Source: Filimonas sp. (GTDB taxonomy: Bacteria > Bacteroidota > Bacteroidia > Chitinophagales > Chitinophagaceae). Taken from it: 64,000 nucleotides of DNA. Of this stretch, positions 25,601 to 31,700 are shown piece by piece. The notes beneath the pieces are model-generated. The model was not told the origin of the DNA and did no database searches. It worked only from the letters and a program-made list of their open reading frames with translations. Where the stretch lies: positions 620,001-684,000 of the forward strand of contig JAFKHH010000012.1 of assembly GCA_017306865.1 (NCBI GenBank), written 5' to 3'. Both the position numbers and the translations under genes were made by a program. Within the stretch, counting starts at the first letter, position 1. Each line of letters begins with the position of its first letter.

Positions 25601-25746
25601 ACGGAAAAGTGATTGAACAAAAGAAAGTAAAAGTGAATAAAGGCGTTAATACACTTCCTGTGAATATACAGAGCAATCTTATTACCATTATTACATTGTT
25701 ACATTCAAATAAGCTGGTCTATACTACTAAGATTATGCCCAGGTAA
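22684..25746 (+). CDS. Secreted metallophosphoesterase (purple acid phosphatase-like) with duplicated N-terminal domain
   Basis: 1020 residues. After a signal peptide (to about residue 25) come two near-identical domains of about 177 residues, each with WKYLD.GS.QG.LWKE, SGCG and TPGCSKKFITTYFRK. A fibronectin-like domain follows (GVTVRWRTGNAANSKVEIGT). The catalytic domain shows metal-site motifs GDCG, GDNAY, GNHDY, YWHHPPYT and GHSHVYER. The tail contains a PKD-like segment. The last 80 residues (VAINGKVIEQKKVKVNKGVN and onward) resemble a type IX secretion C-terminal signal. Extracellular phosphomonoesterase activity is inferred from family. A strong terminator follows. Confidence 0.9.
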   Translation: MKRKMLHICLFCFFFQLYVSSSLAQNVVLEKKSTWKYLDNGSDQGSLWKEVLFDDNGWKSGLAILGYGDTKTYATYVNSGCGAVVPTPGCSKKFITTYFRKELVVTNVAQYDNFAINVLRDDGVIVYINGVEVLRNNMPAGTVLYTTKASALGDQSTYVKYTVPFSLFKEGSNVIAVEIHQQSESSSDVSFDMEIVGNFPTNKTIIAKKADWKYLDDGSNQGTLWKEILFNDNGWKNGPAILGYGDTKTYTTYVNSGCGTVTPTPGCSKKFITTYFRKTIDIADITSFENFTFNLLRDDGAVVYVNGVEVFRSNMAAGTVLYTTKASALGNQATYYKYAVLASAFKQGSNSIAVEIHQDSESSSDITFDLEVIANYPVRTNPVLSRGPYLNMGTQQGVTVRWRTGNAANSKVEIGTQFGFYNTLTVEDATLTKEHIMSIKGLQADTKYWYRVSSGGVILQGGEQNFFTTAPGASVSRKMTFAAFGDCGRQSSTNQNASYTAYRNFLLSNNIAAPDAWLLMGDNAYNSGTDGEYTSNFFNIYGDQVLKNHIVFPAPGNHDYANSSSNKSKRTVPYYQNFSMPQSGECGGLASGDPAFYSWNWGNVHFVSLDSYGMSGSSALLSDTTVGKSPQMDWLRADLAANTRKWVIAYWHHPPYTMGSHNSDTESDLVAIREKTICVLERLGVDMIICGHSHVYERTKLINGHYGNEKTYVPATYELNASTGKYDGSVNSCPYTTNSGAPNKGVVYVVAGSAGSVLGSQSSFPHEAMRGFSYKETGFFFFEVEGNRLNAKFITTDNAVRDQFTIVKDVNKTTSINTTVGQPVQLSASWPGTYIWSDNNKTASSIMYTPQTAGVVTVTVKDKAASTCMTDNFIINAKAPIVLKNITSLTNLDTVITALPANAKAQTTNTALKEEVNEETLPLAGKKQFLDTVSVTRQQKFEVIILSQTYNQAVFQVTAPIDADLLVQAVAINGKVIEQKKVKVNKGVNTLPVNIQSNLITIITLLHSNKLVYTTKIMPR

Positions 25747-25774
25747 TCATTGATAATACGTGACTTCTAAAATG

Positions 25775-25805
25775 ATCCGCTACAACTGTAGCGGATTATT
25801 TTTTT
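25775..25805 (+). terminator. Rho-independent terminator of the metallophosphoesterase gene
   Basis: ATCCGCTACA at 25775-25784 pairs perfectly with TGTAGCGGAT at 25787-25796, followed by TATTTTTTT. Confidence 0.93.
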
Positions 25806-25891
25806 ACTGGGGAATTGTTTATAAGACAGATTTTCAATTTTTCCTTATTGCGAAATGAGGCTTTCTCAGACTTGCCGTATTTTTATATGTT

Positions 25892-26020
25892 ATGAGTGAG
25901 GAAAATGGACAACACAAAGCTGTTAAATGGCTGAAACGTGTAGGTTTCTGGGGCTTTTTGTTTTTTCTTGTAAAAGGCCTTTTATGGCTGGCTATCGGCT
26001 ATTGGTTTGTAAAGAAATAA
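25892..26020 (+). CDS. 42-residue membrane protein
   Basis: A short ORF beginning MSEENGQHKAVKWLKRVGFW and ending in GYWFVKK-stop. It has a charged N-terminal helix and one clear membrane segment (FLFFLVKGLLWLAIGYWFV) with an inner Gly-Leu-Leu-Trp. It lies between a strong terminator and the next AraC gene in a gap with no other content, and reads as coding throughout. Similar tiny proteins with the pattern LKRxGxWGFxFFLxKGLLW occur in Bacteroidota, as I recall, with unknown function. Upstream TATTTTTA is only a weak promoter candidate. Confidence 0.7.
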   Translation: MSEENGQHKAVKWLKRVGFWGFLFFLVKGLLWLAIGYWFVKK

Positions 26021-26056
26021 ATATCTTGCTGTTTATTCTCCATGCTGCAGTAAAGA

Positions 26057-26860
26057 ATGAATAAGCTACCTGATATACGGGCGTTGTATGCTCCTGTGCA
26101 ACCTGCCGTTAAACAAACGGATGAAGGCGTTTCCTATCTTGAACTGCTTCCTGCCCCGGCATTACTCAATTATATCTATTGTTACTGGCAACTGAAGACA
26201 AAGGTTCCATTGCAGACATCATTTCAATATCGCGTGGTAGCAGATGGATGCATGGATATTTTTTTTGAAGCGAATGATCCCCAGTGTAGTTTTATTATGG
26301 GATTTAGCAATGCCTTTACTGCTTTTCCGCTTGATCAGACATTCAATTATATAGGAGTACGTTTTCTGCCCGGCATTTTCCCCTTGTTATTTAATGTAAG
26401 TGCAGCAGAGCTGGCAAATCAGTCAACACCCTTACAGGAAGTGGTGCCTGCACTAACTGTTTTTTTACGTACAATACGTGCCGGAAATGATATGACTGCT
26501 ATTAAAACATCGCTTGATTCTTTCTTCCAGGAACAAATTTTACATATACATACCGCTCCTGATAGCCGGTTATATGAATCTATTGTGCAAATAATGCACA
26601 ATGGTGGCATTGTCGGAATTGAGAATAAATTAAACGTAGGCATTAGTGCCCGGCAATTACGGCGTCTCTTCGATTTTTATATTGGAGATAGCCCGAAGGC
26701 ATTCAGTAAAGTAGTCCGCTTTCAAAAACTACTGCAGTCACCAGGAAATATACTTAAAGACCGGGCGTATCTTGATCTTGGCTACTTTGACCAGGCACAC
26801 TTTATCAAAGACTTTAAAATATTGTATGGCCTTACACCATCACAGGCATTGAAAAAATAG
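26057..26860 (+). CDS. AraC-family regulator with DUF6597-type N-terminal domain
   Basis: 267 residues. The N-terminal part (YLELLPAPALLNYIYCYWQL, DGCMDIFFEAND, YIGVRFLPGIFPLLF) is the DUF6597 type typical of small Bacteroidota AraC regulators. The C-terminal part is a double helix-turn-helix (ISARQLRRLFDFYIGDSPKAF, LDLGYFDQAHFIKDFKILYG). It precedes a VOC-family gene by 64 bp with a separate promoter box, so it may regulate that neighbour. Ligand unknown. Confidence 0.9.
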   Translation: MNKLPDIRALYAPVQPAVKQTDEGVSYLELLPAPALLNYIYCYWQLKTKVPLQTSFQYRVVADGCMDIFFEANDPQCSFIMGFSNAFTAFPLDQTFNYIGVRFLPGIFPLLFNVSAAELANQSTPLQEVVPALTVFLRTIRAGNDMTAIKTSLDSFFQEQILHIHTAPDSRLYESIVQIMHNGGIVGIENKLNVGISARQLRRLFDFYIGDSPKAFSKVVRFQKLLQSPGNILKDRAYLDLGYFDQAHFIKDFKILYGLTPSQALKK

Positions 26861-26899
26861 GATGTCCGTTTTTTACAATGTTTGCGATAAAGCATAAAA

Positions 26900-26907
26900 T
26901 ACTTTTG
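26900..26907 (+). promoter_or_regulatory. Promoter -7 box of the VOC gene
   Basis: TACTTTTG is an exact TAnnTTTG match 17 nt before the ATG at 26925. TTTG at 26881-26884 is a closely spaced -33 candidate (15 nt). Confidence 0.55.
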
Positions 26908-26924
26908 TGGGATAATTACAGGAA

Positions 26925-27377
26925 ATGAAAAAGTGCTTACTTCTTCTCATAACAATTATTGCGACATCAAATATCTATGCACAAGTAAAACCGGTTACTA
27001 TGAAATTAAATGCAGGTATTATCACAAAAAAACTGGCAGAGACTAAAACCTTCTATACAGAAACATTGGGCTTTGGCGTCACATTTGAAAATGAATTTTA
27101 TCTGTTGTTACATACACCGGATAAAAAAGCAGAGCTGAGTTTTCTGTTACCGGATCATCCTTCGCAACAGGCATTGTTTAAACCGGCCTTTGATGGTAAA
27201 GGCGTTTACCTGACCATTGAGGTAGATAAAGTAGATGAATGGTACGAGAAGCTGAAAGCGAAAAAGATAAAGATTGAAATTGAGATTCGAAATGAGCCGT
27301 GGGGAGATAGACATTTCGCTATCAAAGATCCAAATGGGGTGGGAATTGATATAGTGACGTATGCGCAGCCAAATTAA
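26925..27377 (+). CDS. Exported VOC (glyoxalase/bleomycin-resistance fold) protein
   Basis: 150 residues with a signal peptide (CLLLLITIIATSNIYAQ), unusual for this normally cytoplasmic fold. The VOC pattern is clear: KLNAGIITKKLAETKTFYTETLGF, ELSFLLPD, VDEWYEKLKAKKIKI, and the C-terminal FAIKDPNGVGIDIVTY. Metal ligands and substrate cannot be assigned. It lies directly after an AraC regulator. Confidence 0.85.
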   Translation: MKKCLLLLITIIATSNIYAQVKPVTMKLNAGIITKKLAETKTFYTETLGFGVTFENEFYLLLHTPDKKAELSFLLPDHPSQQALFKPAFDGKGVYLTIEVDKVDEWYEKLKAKKIKIEIEIRNEPWGDRHFAIKDPNGVGIDIVTYAQPN

Positions 27378-27404
27378 AAACGCTTTGTGATCTCTGCGTA
27401 TTAC

Positions 27405-27530
27405 GCTGTTCGACATGTTAGCGAAGCGCATGTCGAACGCAGATAAAGCGGATTTAAAATCCGTACAATAAAGGATAAACATCCTTTGTATCTATAATTC
27501 GACATGCGCTTCGCTAACATGTCGAACAGC
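27405..27530. repeat. W7 element: perfect 33-bp inverted repeat with internal hairpins
   Basis: The arms at 27405-27437 and 27498-27530 are exact reverse complements (33 bp). Each arm is itself foldable (TTCGACATG...CATGTCGAA). The 60-nt interior holds GGATTT-AA-AATCC near 27450 and AAAGGAT-AAAC-ATCCTTT near 27470-27487, giving a cloverleaf-like plan. A third copy of the arm lies at 62278-62314. Confidence 0.92.
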
Positions 27531-27532
27531 AT

Positions 27533-27580
27533 TTGAATTGTTAACACAACAATTTAACCATGTAACAATGCAACAATTAT
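27533..27580. repeat. W1 words overlapping the end of the DUF1080 gene
   Basis: GAATTGTTAACACAACAATT is a short palindrome, followed by AACCATGTAACAATGCAACA words. It runs into the stop codon of the next minus-strand gene. Confidence 0.65.
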
Positions 27581-28344
27581 AAATTCCTTATCCAGATATT
27601 GCGGAAGCTGATCGGCTCACTAGGGTCACCATGTGCCTGCAATTTAATTGGGCAAGCGCCATGTTTTTTATAGCTAGGCGTTCCAATATATAAAGTCTCA
27701 CCCGTCAGTTCATAATTATTCTGCACCAATACACCATTGTAAAAAACGGTTACACGTGCAGGCGATTTCAGTGAACCATCTTCGTTGAAACGAGGCGCTG
27801 TCCAGGCCACATCATACGTTTGCCACTCACCTGGTTTTTTAGCCGGGTTTACCAATGGAATAGATTGCTTGTAAATACTGGCCGCCTGTCCGTTTACATA
27901 CGTTTTATTGTTATAGCTGTCTACTATTTGCAATTCATAACCAGCATCGCCGCCACCTGTAGAGGCAAGGAACAAACCGCTATTACCGCGCAACTGACCG
28001 GAGCCAGTAATGTTTGCAGGAATCTTCCATTCGAGGTGAAGCTGGTAATCTGTGAATGATTGTTTTGTCTGTATGTTGCCTGCTTTTTTATTTACCACCA
28101 TTTCGCCATTCTTCACTTCCCACTTAGCAGCGCTACTATCTTTTACACTGATCCAGTTGTCTAAATTTTTTCCATCAAACAAAACTATGGCATCGGAAGG
28201 AGGCGTGGAGAAAGGTGTGCCCGTAGATACCTCTTTGGGTACTGGTTGCCAAACTTCGGTTTTAGCAGGATCTCCTTTTTGTTGTGCGAAAGACATCGTT
28301 ACAAATGTTGTAGCTGCTACAAGCAGCCCATATTTTTTCGTCAT
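27577..28344 (-). CDS. Exported DUF1080 (3-keto-disaccharide hydrolase-like) protein
   Basis: 255 residues with a signal peptide (GLLVAATTFVTMSFAQ) and one DUF1080 domain of concanavalin-like fold. Family marks are IVLFDGKNLDNWISV, WEVKNGEMVVNKKAGNIQTK, LHLEWKIP, GNSGLFL, YELQIVDSYNN and PIKLQAHGDPSEPISFRNIWIR. Members hydrolyse 3-keto-glycosides or act in polysaccharide use; the substrate here is unknown. It is a single gene, not in a sugar operon. Confidence 0.92.
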   Translation of the reverse strand: MTKKYGLLVAATTFVTMSFAQQKGDPAKTEVWQPVPKEVSTGTPFSTPPSDAIVLFDGKNLDNWISVKDSSAAKWEVKNGEMVVNKKAGNIQTKQSFTDYQLHLEWKIPANITGSGQLRGNSGLFLASTGGGDAGYELQIVDSYNNKTYVNGQAASIYKQSIPLVNPAKKPGEWQTYDVAWTAPRFNEDGSLKSPARVTVFYNGVLVQNNYELTGETLYIGTPSYKKHGACPIKLQAHGDPSEPISFRNIWIRNL

Positions 28345-28381
28345 GGCAAATAATATTTGAGTACTTGAAGTTCAAATAAAT

Positions 28382-28408
28382 AAAAAAGTTCTGTTGTTAA
28401 CAGAACTT
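28382..28408 (-). terminator. Terminator downstream of the CvfB-like gene
   Basis: AAGTTCTGTT and AACAGAACTT form a 10-bp stem (28386-28408) whose minus-strand 3' side is followed by six T. It separates the CvfB-like transcript from the DUF1080 gene. Confidence 0.8.
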
Positions 28409-28446
28409 AAATATAAGAAAAATGCGATCGTGAAACAGGAGTGAAG

Positions 28447-28552
28447 AAAAGCTATATTGTTTTATTGTAATATGGTTGAATTGTTTTTAGTATGAAATTT
28501 TTGCTATAACAATGAAACAATGAAACAATGAAACAATGAAACAATGAAACAA
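28447..28552. repeat. W1 words with an octamer tandem array (AAACAATG)n
   Basis: 28447-28490 carries W1 words (TATTGTTTTATTGTAATATG). 28509-28552 is a tandem array of AAACAATG, about 5.5 copies, ending at the stop codon of the CvfB-like gene. The array is complementary to the ATTGTTTTATTGT words on its left, so this is a W1 hairpin with one arm expanded. Confidence 0.88.
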
Positions 28553-29386
28553 TTATTCCTCTATCAACTTAATCCCACTCTGTGTAAATTCTATTTTGTG
28601 TTGCTTAAATAAATTGCCCGTCGCCATTTTAAACGTCTTCTTACTCATGCCAAAGAAGCTGTAAATTTCTTCAGGGTCAGACTTGTCATAGTAAGGCAGG
28701 TAGCCGCTATTCTCTTTCAGCAAGCGTAAGATCTTGTCCGTTTCACCTTCTACCTTATCATAGCCACGCTTGCCGGCAACAACATCTATTTTGTTATCCT
28801 CTCTTATTTTACGGATAAAGCCCTTCAGCTTGTCGCCTGGCGCCAGGTCTGAAAACACTTCGTTGAAATAAAGCATACCTGTATGCTCATTATTAATGAT
28901 TACGGCATAACCAATATCTGTACGCCTGTAAACAACCAGGTCTACCTCTTCATTTTCATTTACAGTAAGGTCATCATTGCTCAGGTACTGCTCTATGCGT
29001 TCTGTAGCAGCTATTCGTCCTGTCTGTTTATCTATATAGACTTTTACAAGGTAATGGCCGCCCACATGCATCACGCTTAATTGCTGAGACTTTGCAATAA
29101 ACAGGTCTTTCATCAGCCCCCAGTCAAGGAATGCGCCATGTGGAGAAAGTGATACCACTTTAAGTAAGGCAATATCCCCTGCAACAGCTTTTGGCTGTTG
29201 AGTGGTAGCAATAAGGCGATTGTCTGAATCGTAATACACAAAAACGTTGATCACATCACCAGCTTTCAGCGTCTTTGGCGCAAAGCGCTTAGGTAATAAA
29301 ATGCCATCGCCGCCATCATCCATATACGCACCTATTTCTACCTTACGCAATACCTGTAAATTGTTGAACTCGCCTACTCTTACCAT
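28553..29386 (-). CDS. cvfB: CvfB-like S1-domain RNA-binding protein
   Basis: 277 residues in the order expected for the CvfB/YitL family: OB/S1-like repeats (LQVLRKVEIGAYMDDGGDGI, ALLKVVSLSPHGAFLDWGLM, LVVYRRTDIGYAVIINNEHT) and a C-terminal winged helix (DPEEIYSFFGMSKKTFKMAT). Homologues bind RNA and influence virulence gene expression in Gram-positive bacteria; the role in Bacteroidota is not defined. A -7 variant TACCTTCG lies at 29410-29417 on the minus strand. The gene ends at the AAACAATG array. Confidence 0.9.
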   Translation of the reverse strand: MVRVGEFNNLQVLRKVEIGAYMDDGGDGILLPKRFAPKTLKAGDVINVFVYYDSDNRLIATTQQPKAVAGDIALLKVVSLSPHGAFLDWGLMKDLFIAKSQQLSVMHVGGHYLVKVYIDKQTGRIAATERIEQYLSNDDLTVNENEEVDLVVYRRTDIGYAVIINNEHTGMLYFNEVFSDLAPGDKLKGFIRKIREDNKIDVVAGKRGYDKVEGETDKILRLLKENSGYLPYYDKSDPEEIYSFFGMSKKTFKMATGNLFKQHKIEFTQSGIKLIEE

Positions 29387-29409
29387 AATTGTTATTTGTG
29401 GGAATAGTG

Positions 29410-29417
29410 CGAAGGTA
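29410..29417 (-). promoter_or_regulatory. Candidate -7 box of the cvfB-like gene
   Basis: The minus strand reads TACCTTCG, a TAnnTTcG variant like those at gyrB and nrdJ, 24 nt upstream of the ATG. Confidence 0.4.
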
Positions 29418-29441
29418 CGTTAAGCAACCTGAATCCCATAG

Positions 29442-30164
29442 TTACCACGGTGTTTCCCCATAATCACTATAGAATTTTCCTGTGGGGCCATTCGCATTCA
29501 ATGTTGCAAAATTTACTATGATGCGCGAGGCATCCGCTACCTTAGCCGTACCACGATGCTGGTTAAAGTCTGTTGCCGTATAGCCTGGGTTTACAGCATT
29601 CACTTTAATGTTGGTATCCTTTAGCTCGTATGCCAGGGCGATCGTATATGCGTTCAATGCTGTTTTGGAAGGCCCGTAAGCGCCACCCTTAAAAGCATAG
29701 TAAACCCAGGATGGATCATTGTGCAAGGTAAGCGATGCAAGATCGGAGGTTACATTTACGATGCGCGCTTCAGACGCGGCCTTGAGTAGAGGCAAAAATG
29801 CCTGTACAGTCCTGATAGTCCCGAAAAAATTTGTTTCAAATACTTGTTTTATACTATCAATGCTTATAGAAGATGCCTGCTGTGGAAAGCCGCCGGAAAT
29901 GCCCGCGTTGTTGATGAGTGCATCTAATACTTTCGTTTTCCTGCTTAGCACATCACATGCTTCTGATACCGAATGATCGTCGCTTACATCTATTAGAATA
30001 ACTTCACAATGAATCAATCCTTCTTTGTGTAAAGCAGCTTTCGCCTCGTTACCCTTTTGCTCATCCCTGCTGCCCAGATATACATAGTAGCCCTGCTGTA
30101 ATAGTTGACGTGCTGTTTCAAAACCGATTCCTTTATTCGCTCCGGTTATAAATACTTTTTTCAT
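29442..30164 (-). CDS. Short-chain dehydrogenase/reductase
   Basis: 240 residues of classical SDR type: cofactor motif TGANKGIG, GSRDEQKG just after strand two, NNAG, catalytic Ser in VNVTSDLAS, and the Tyr-x3-Lys in AYGPSKTALNAY, then NPGYTATDF. Substrate unknown. It follows the ester-cyclase-like gene by 7 bp, so the two are probably co-transcribed. Confidence 0.93.
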   Translation of the reverse strand: MKKVFITGANKGIGFETARQLLQQGYYVYLGSRDEQKGNEAKAALHKEGLIHCEVILIDVSDDHSVSEACDVLSRKTKVLDALINNAGISGGFPQQASSISIDSIKQVFETNFFGTIRTVQAFLPLLKAASEARIVNVTSDLASLTLHNDPSWVYYAFKGGAYGPSKTALNAYTIALAYELKDTNIKVNAVNPGYTATDFNQHRGTAKVADASRIIVNFATLNANGPTGKFYSDYGETPW

Positions 30165-30171
30165 CTACAGA

Positions 30172-30591
30172 TTATTTGCTGTTTAATTGTTGTAGTAGTG
30201 CATGCGTATCGCGAATACCCCAATGCTCTATATATTGTCCAGCCTGTAAGCGTACAATATCCATCACATAGAGTTTGATCTTTTTTCCGGTAGGAGCTAT
30301 ACCCATAAAATCGCCGCTATGTGTGCCATGAAAAACCTTGTACGTATTTACCAGGTCGCCTTCTGCGATCATTTGCAGTATTTCCACCTTTAGGTCAGGA
30401 AACGCCTTGTGCATAATGTCTTTTATGAAAAAACGGATGCCTTCAATGCCCGGATCAACACCGGGCGGTGTAGTGCGGTTGATGAATTGCGGATGTAGCA
30501 ATTCTGGTAAAACCGATTCATTGCCTTCTTCTAAAAATGCTTTGTTGAAGCGTAAAACGACTGCCTTGTTGTCTGCTAATTGTTTGTCCAT
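30172..30591 (-). CDS. SnoaL-like ester cyclase family protein
   Basis: 139 residues with the SnoaL/NTF2-like fold pattern: VVLRFNKAFLEEGN, LHPQFINRTTPPG, FFIKDIMHKAFPDLKVEIL, the central GDLVNTYKVFHGTHSGDFMG, and DIVRLQAGQYIEHWGIRD. Such proteins are usually small-molecule cyclases or isomerases, or are uncharacterised. It lies between an AraC regulator and an SDR gene on the same strand, a unit common in Bacteroidota regulation of small redox modules. Confidence 0.88.
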   Translation of the reverse strand: MDKQLADNKAVVLRFNKAFLEEGNESVLPELLHPQFINRTTPPGVDPGIEGIRFFIKDIMHKAFPDLKVEILQMIAEGDLVNTYKVFHGTHSGDFMGIAPTGKKIKLYVMDIVRLQAGQYIEHWGIRDTHALLQQLNSK

Positions 30592-30658
30592 GCATTGCTC
30601 TTTTATAGATGCAAAACTAAAACGGACATCGGGCTGCCTTGTGACAGATATGAGGGAA

Positions 30659-31549
30659 TTAATGGTACATTTCCCGGGTTACATTTCTAAACGTGGCAGG
30701 AGTTTGCCCGCTTAGTCTTTTAAAAAAGCGATTGAAATAAGATGCCTCTTCAAAGCCAAGGCTGAAAGCTATTTCCTTTACAGAATGCGGAGCATGCACC
30801 AACTGGCGTTTGGCTTCCAGTAGTATCCGCTCATGTATCAACTCTATAGCCGTCTTACCGCTTTGTTGTTTCACCACATCACTGAGGTGGCCTGCACTAA
30901 TGTTGAGGAGTTGCGCATAATCAGCTACGAGATGCAGTTCTGTAAAATTCTCTTCCAGTGTTTTTTTAAAACGTCTGAGTAGTAGCCTGTCCTCGCCGGG
31001 GAAATCTTCGAACTGTTGTGTGTACAAACGGCTTGTATAAGTAAGTAACACCTTTAAATAGCCTTGCAGCATCGTATTGCGCCATTCATTCGCGCTAGTA
31101 TATTCAGCAAACATTTTCTCCGTCACATCCTGCAAAAAAGCAAAGTCAGCATCGGAAAGAATTAACTCATGTGCATTTTCCTGGTTCTCAATGATAGGAA
31201 GAGATAGCAAAGGACGGTTCTCTGCCATGTGCAGAAATTCATTCGTTACCGCCAGTATAATGCCTTCCAGCGGAGCATAGCCTTCTTTCTGGTGTATCTG
31301 GTGAGGTGAACTCAGGTAAAACGTCTTTGGCTTTATCTGGTACAACGCCATATCCACCCAATGCCTCCCACCTCCTCCGCTTACCAATACGAACATGTAG
31401 TAGTTTCGGCGGTGTGGCGCCAGGAAGTCTGCCTGCCACAAACGTGGCACATTTAGCTCACACCGCACTATTTCAAACAGGTTGTTGTGGCTGGCGCTTA
31501 CTTCGCTTAAACTATAGGATGGAATTACTTCTCTCTGAGTGGTCCGCAT
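30659..31549 (-). CDS. AraC-family regulator with cupin sensor
   Basis: 296 residues. The N-terminal cupin-like domain (FLAPHRRNYYMFVLVSGGGG, MALYQIKPKTFYLSSPHQIH) senses an unknown ligand. The C-terminal AraC domain is LVADYAQLLNISAGHLSDVV and VKEIAFSLGFEEASYFNRFF. The frame extends to 31699, but the ATG at 31549 (MRTTQREVIPS) is the natural start, leaving 151 bp to the divergent ileS. It probably controls the cyclase and SDR genes 67 bp downstream. Confidence 0.88.
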   Translation of the reverse strand: MRTTQREVIPSYSLSEVSASHNNLFEIVRCELNVPRLWQADFLAPHRRNYYMFVLVSGGGGRHWVDMALYQIKPKTFYLSSPHQIHQKEGYAPLEGIILAVTNEFLHMAENRPLLSLPIIENQENAHELILSDADFAFLQDVTEKMFAEYTSANEWRNTMLQGYLKVLLTYTSRLYTQQFEDFPGEDRLLLRRFKKTLEENFTELHLVADYAQLLNISAGHLSDVVKQQSGKTAIELIHERILLEAKRQLVHAPHSVKEIAFSLGFEEASYFNRFFKRLSGQTPATFRNVTREMYH

Positions 31550-31663
31550 GGCATAAAGGTAAGCCGGGCGGCAGTACATAAGGCAATGTTGCGACATTTG
31601 GAATACTTGTTGAAAACCTGTTCTGCTTTTGCACTTGTTTTCACATTGAATTGGCACTTTTCC

Positions 31664-31671
31664 TACCTTTG
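31664..31671 (+). promoter_or_regulatory. Promoter -7 box of ileS
   Basis: TACCTTTG is an exact TAnnTTTG match 29 nt before the ileS ATG. Confidence 0.6.
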
Positions 31672-31700
31672 CAAACTTAAAATAGGATAGGACTGTCAAT

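Noticed and set aside
28509-28552. Possible CRISPR array
   Set aside because: The AAACAATG units are contiguous 8-mers with no spacers, and no cas genes are near.
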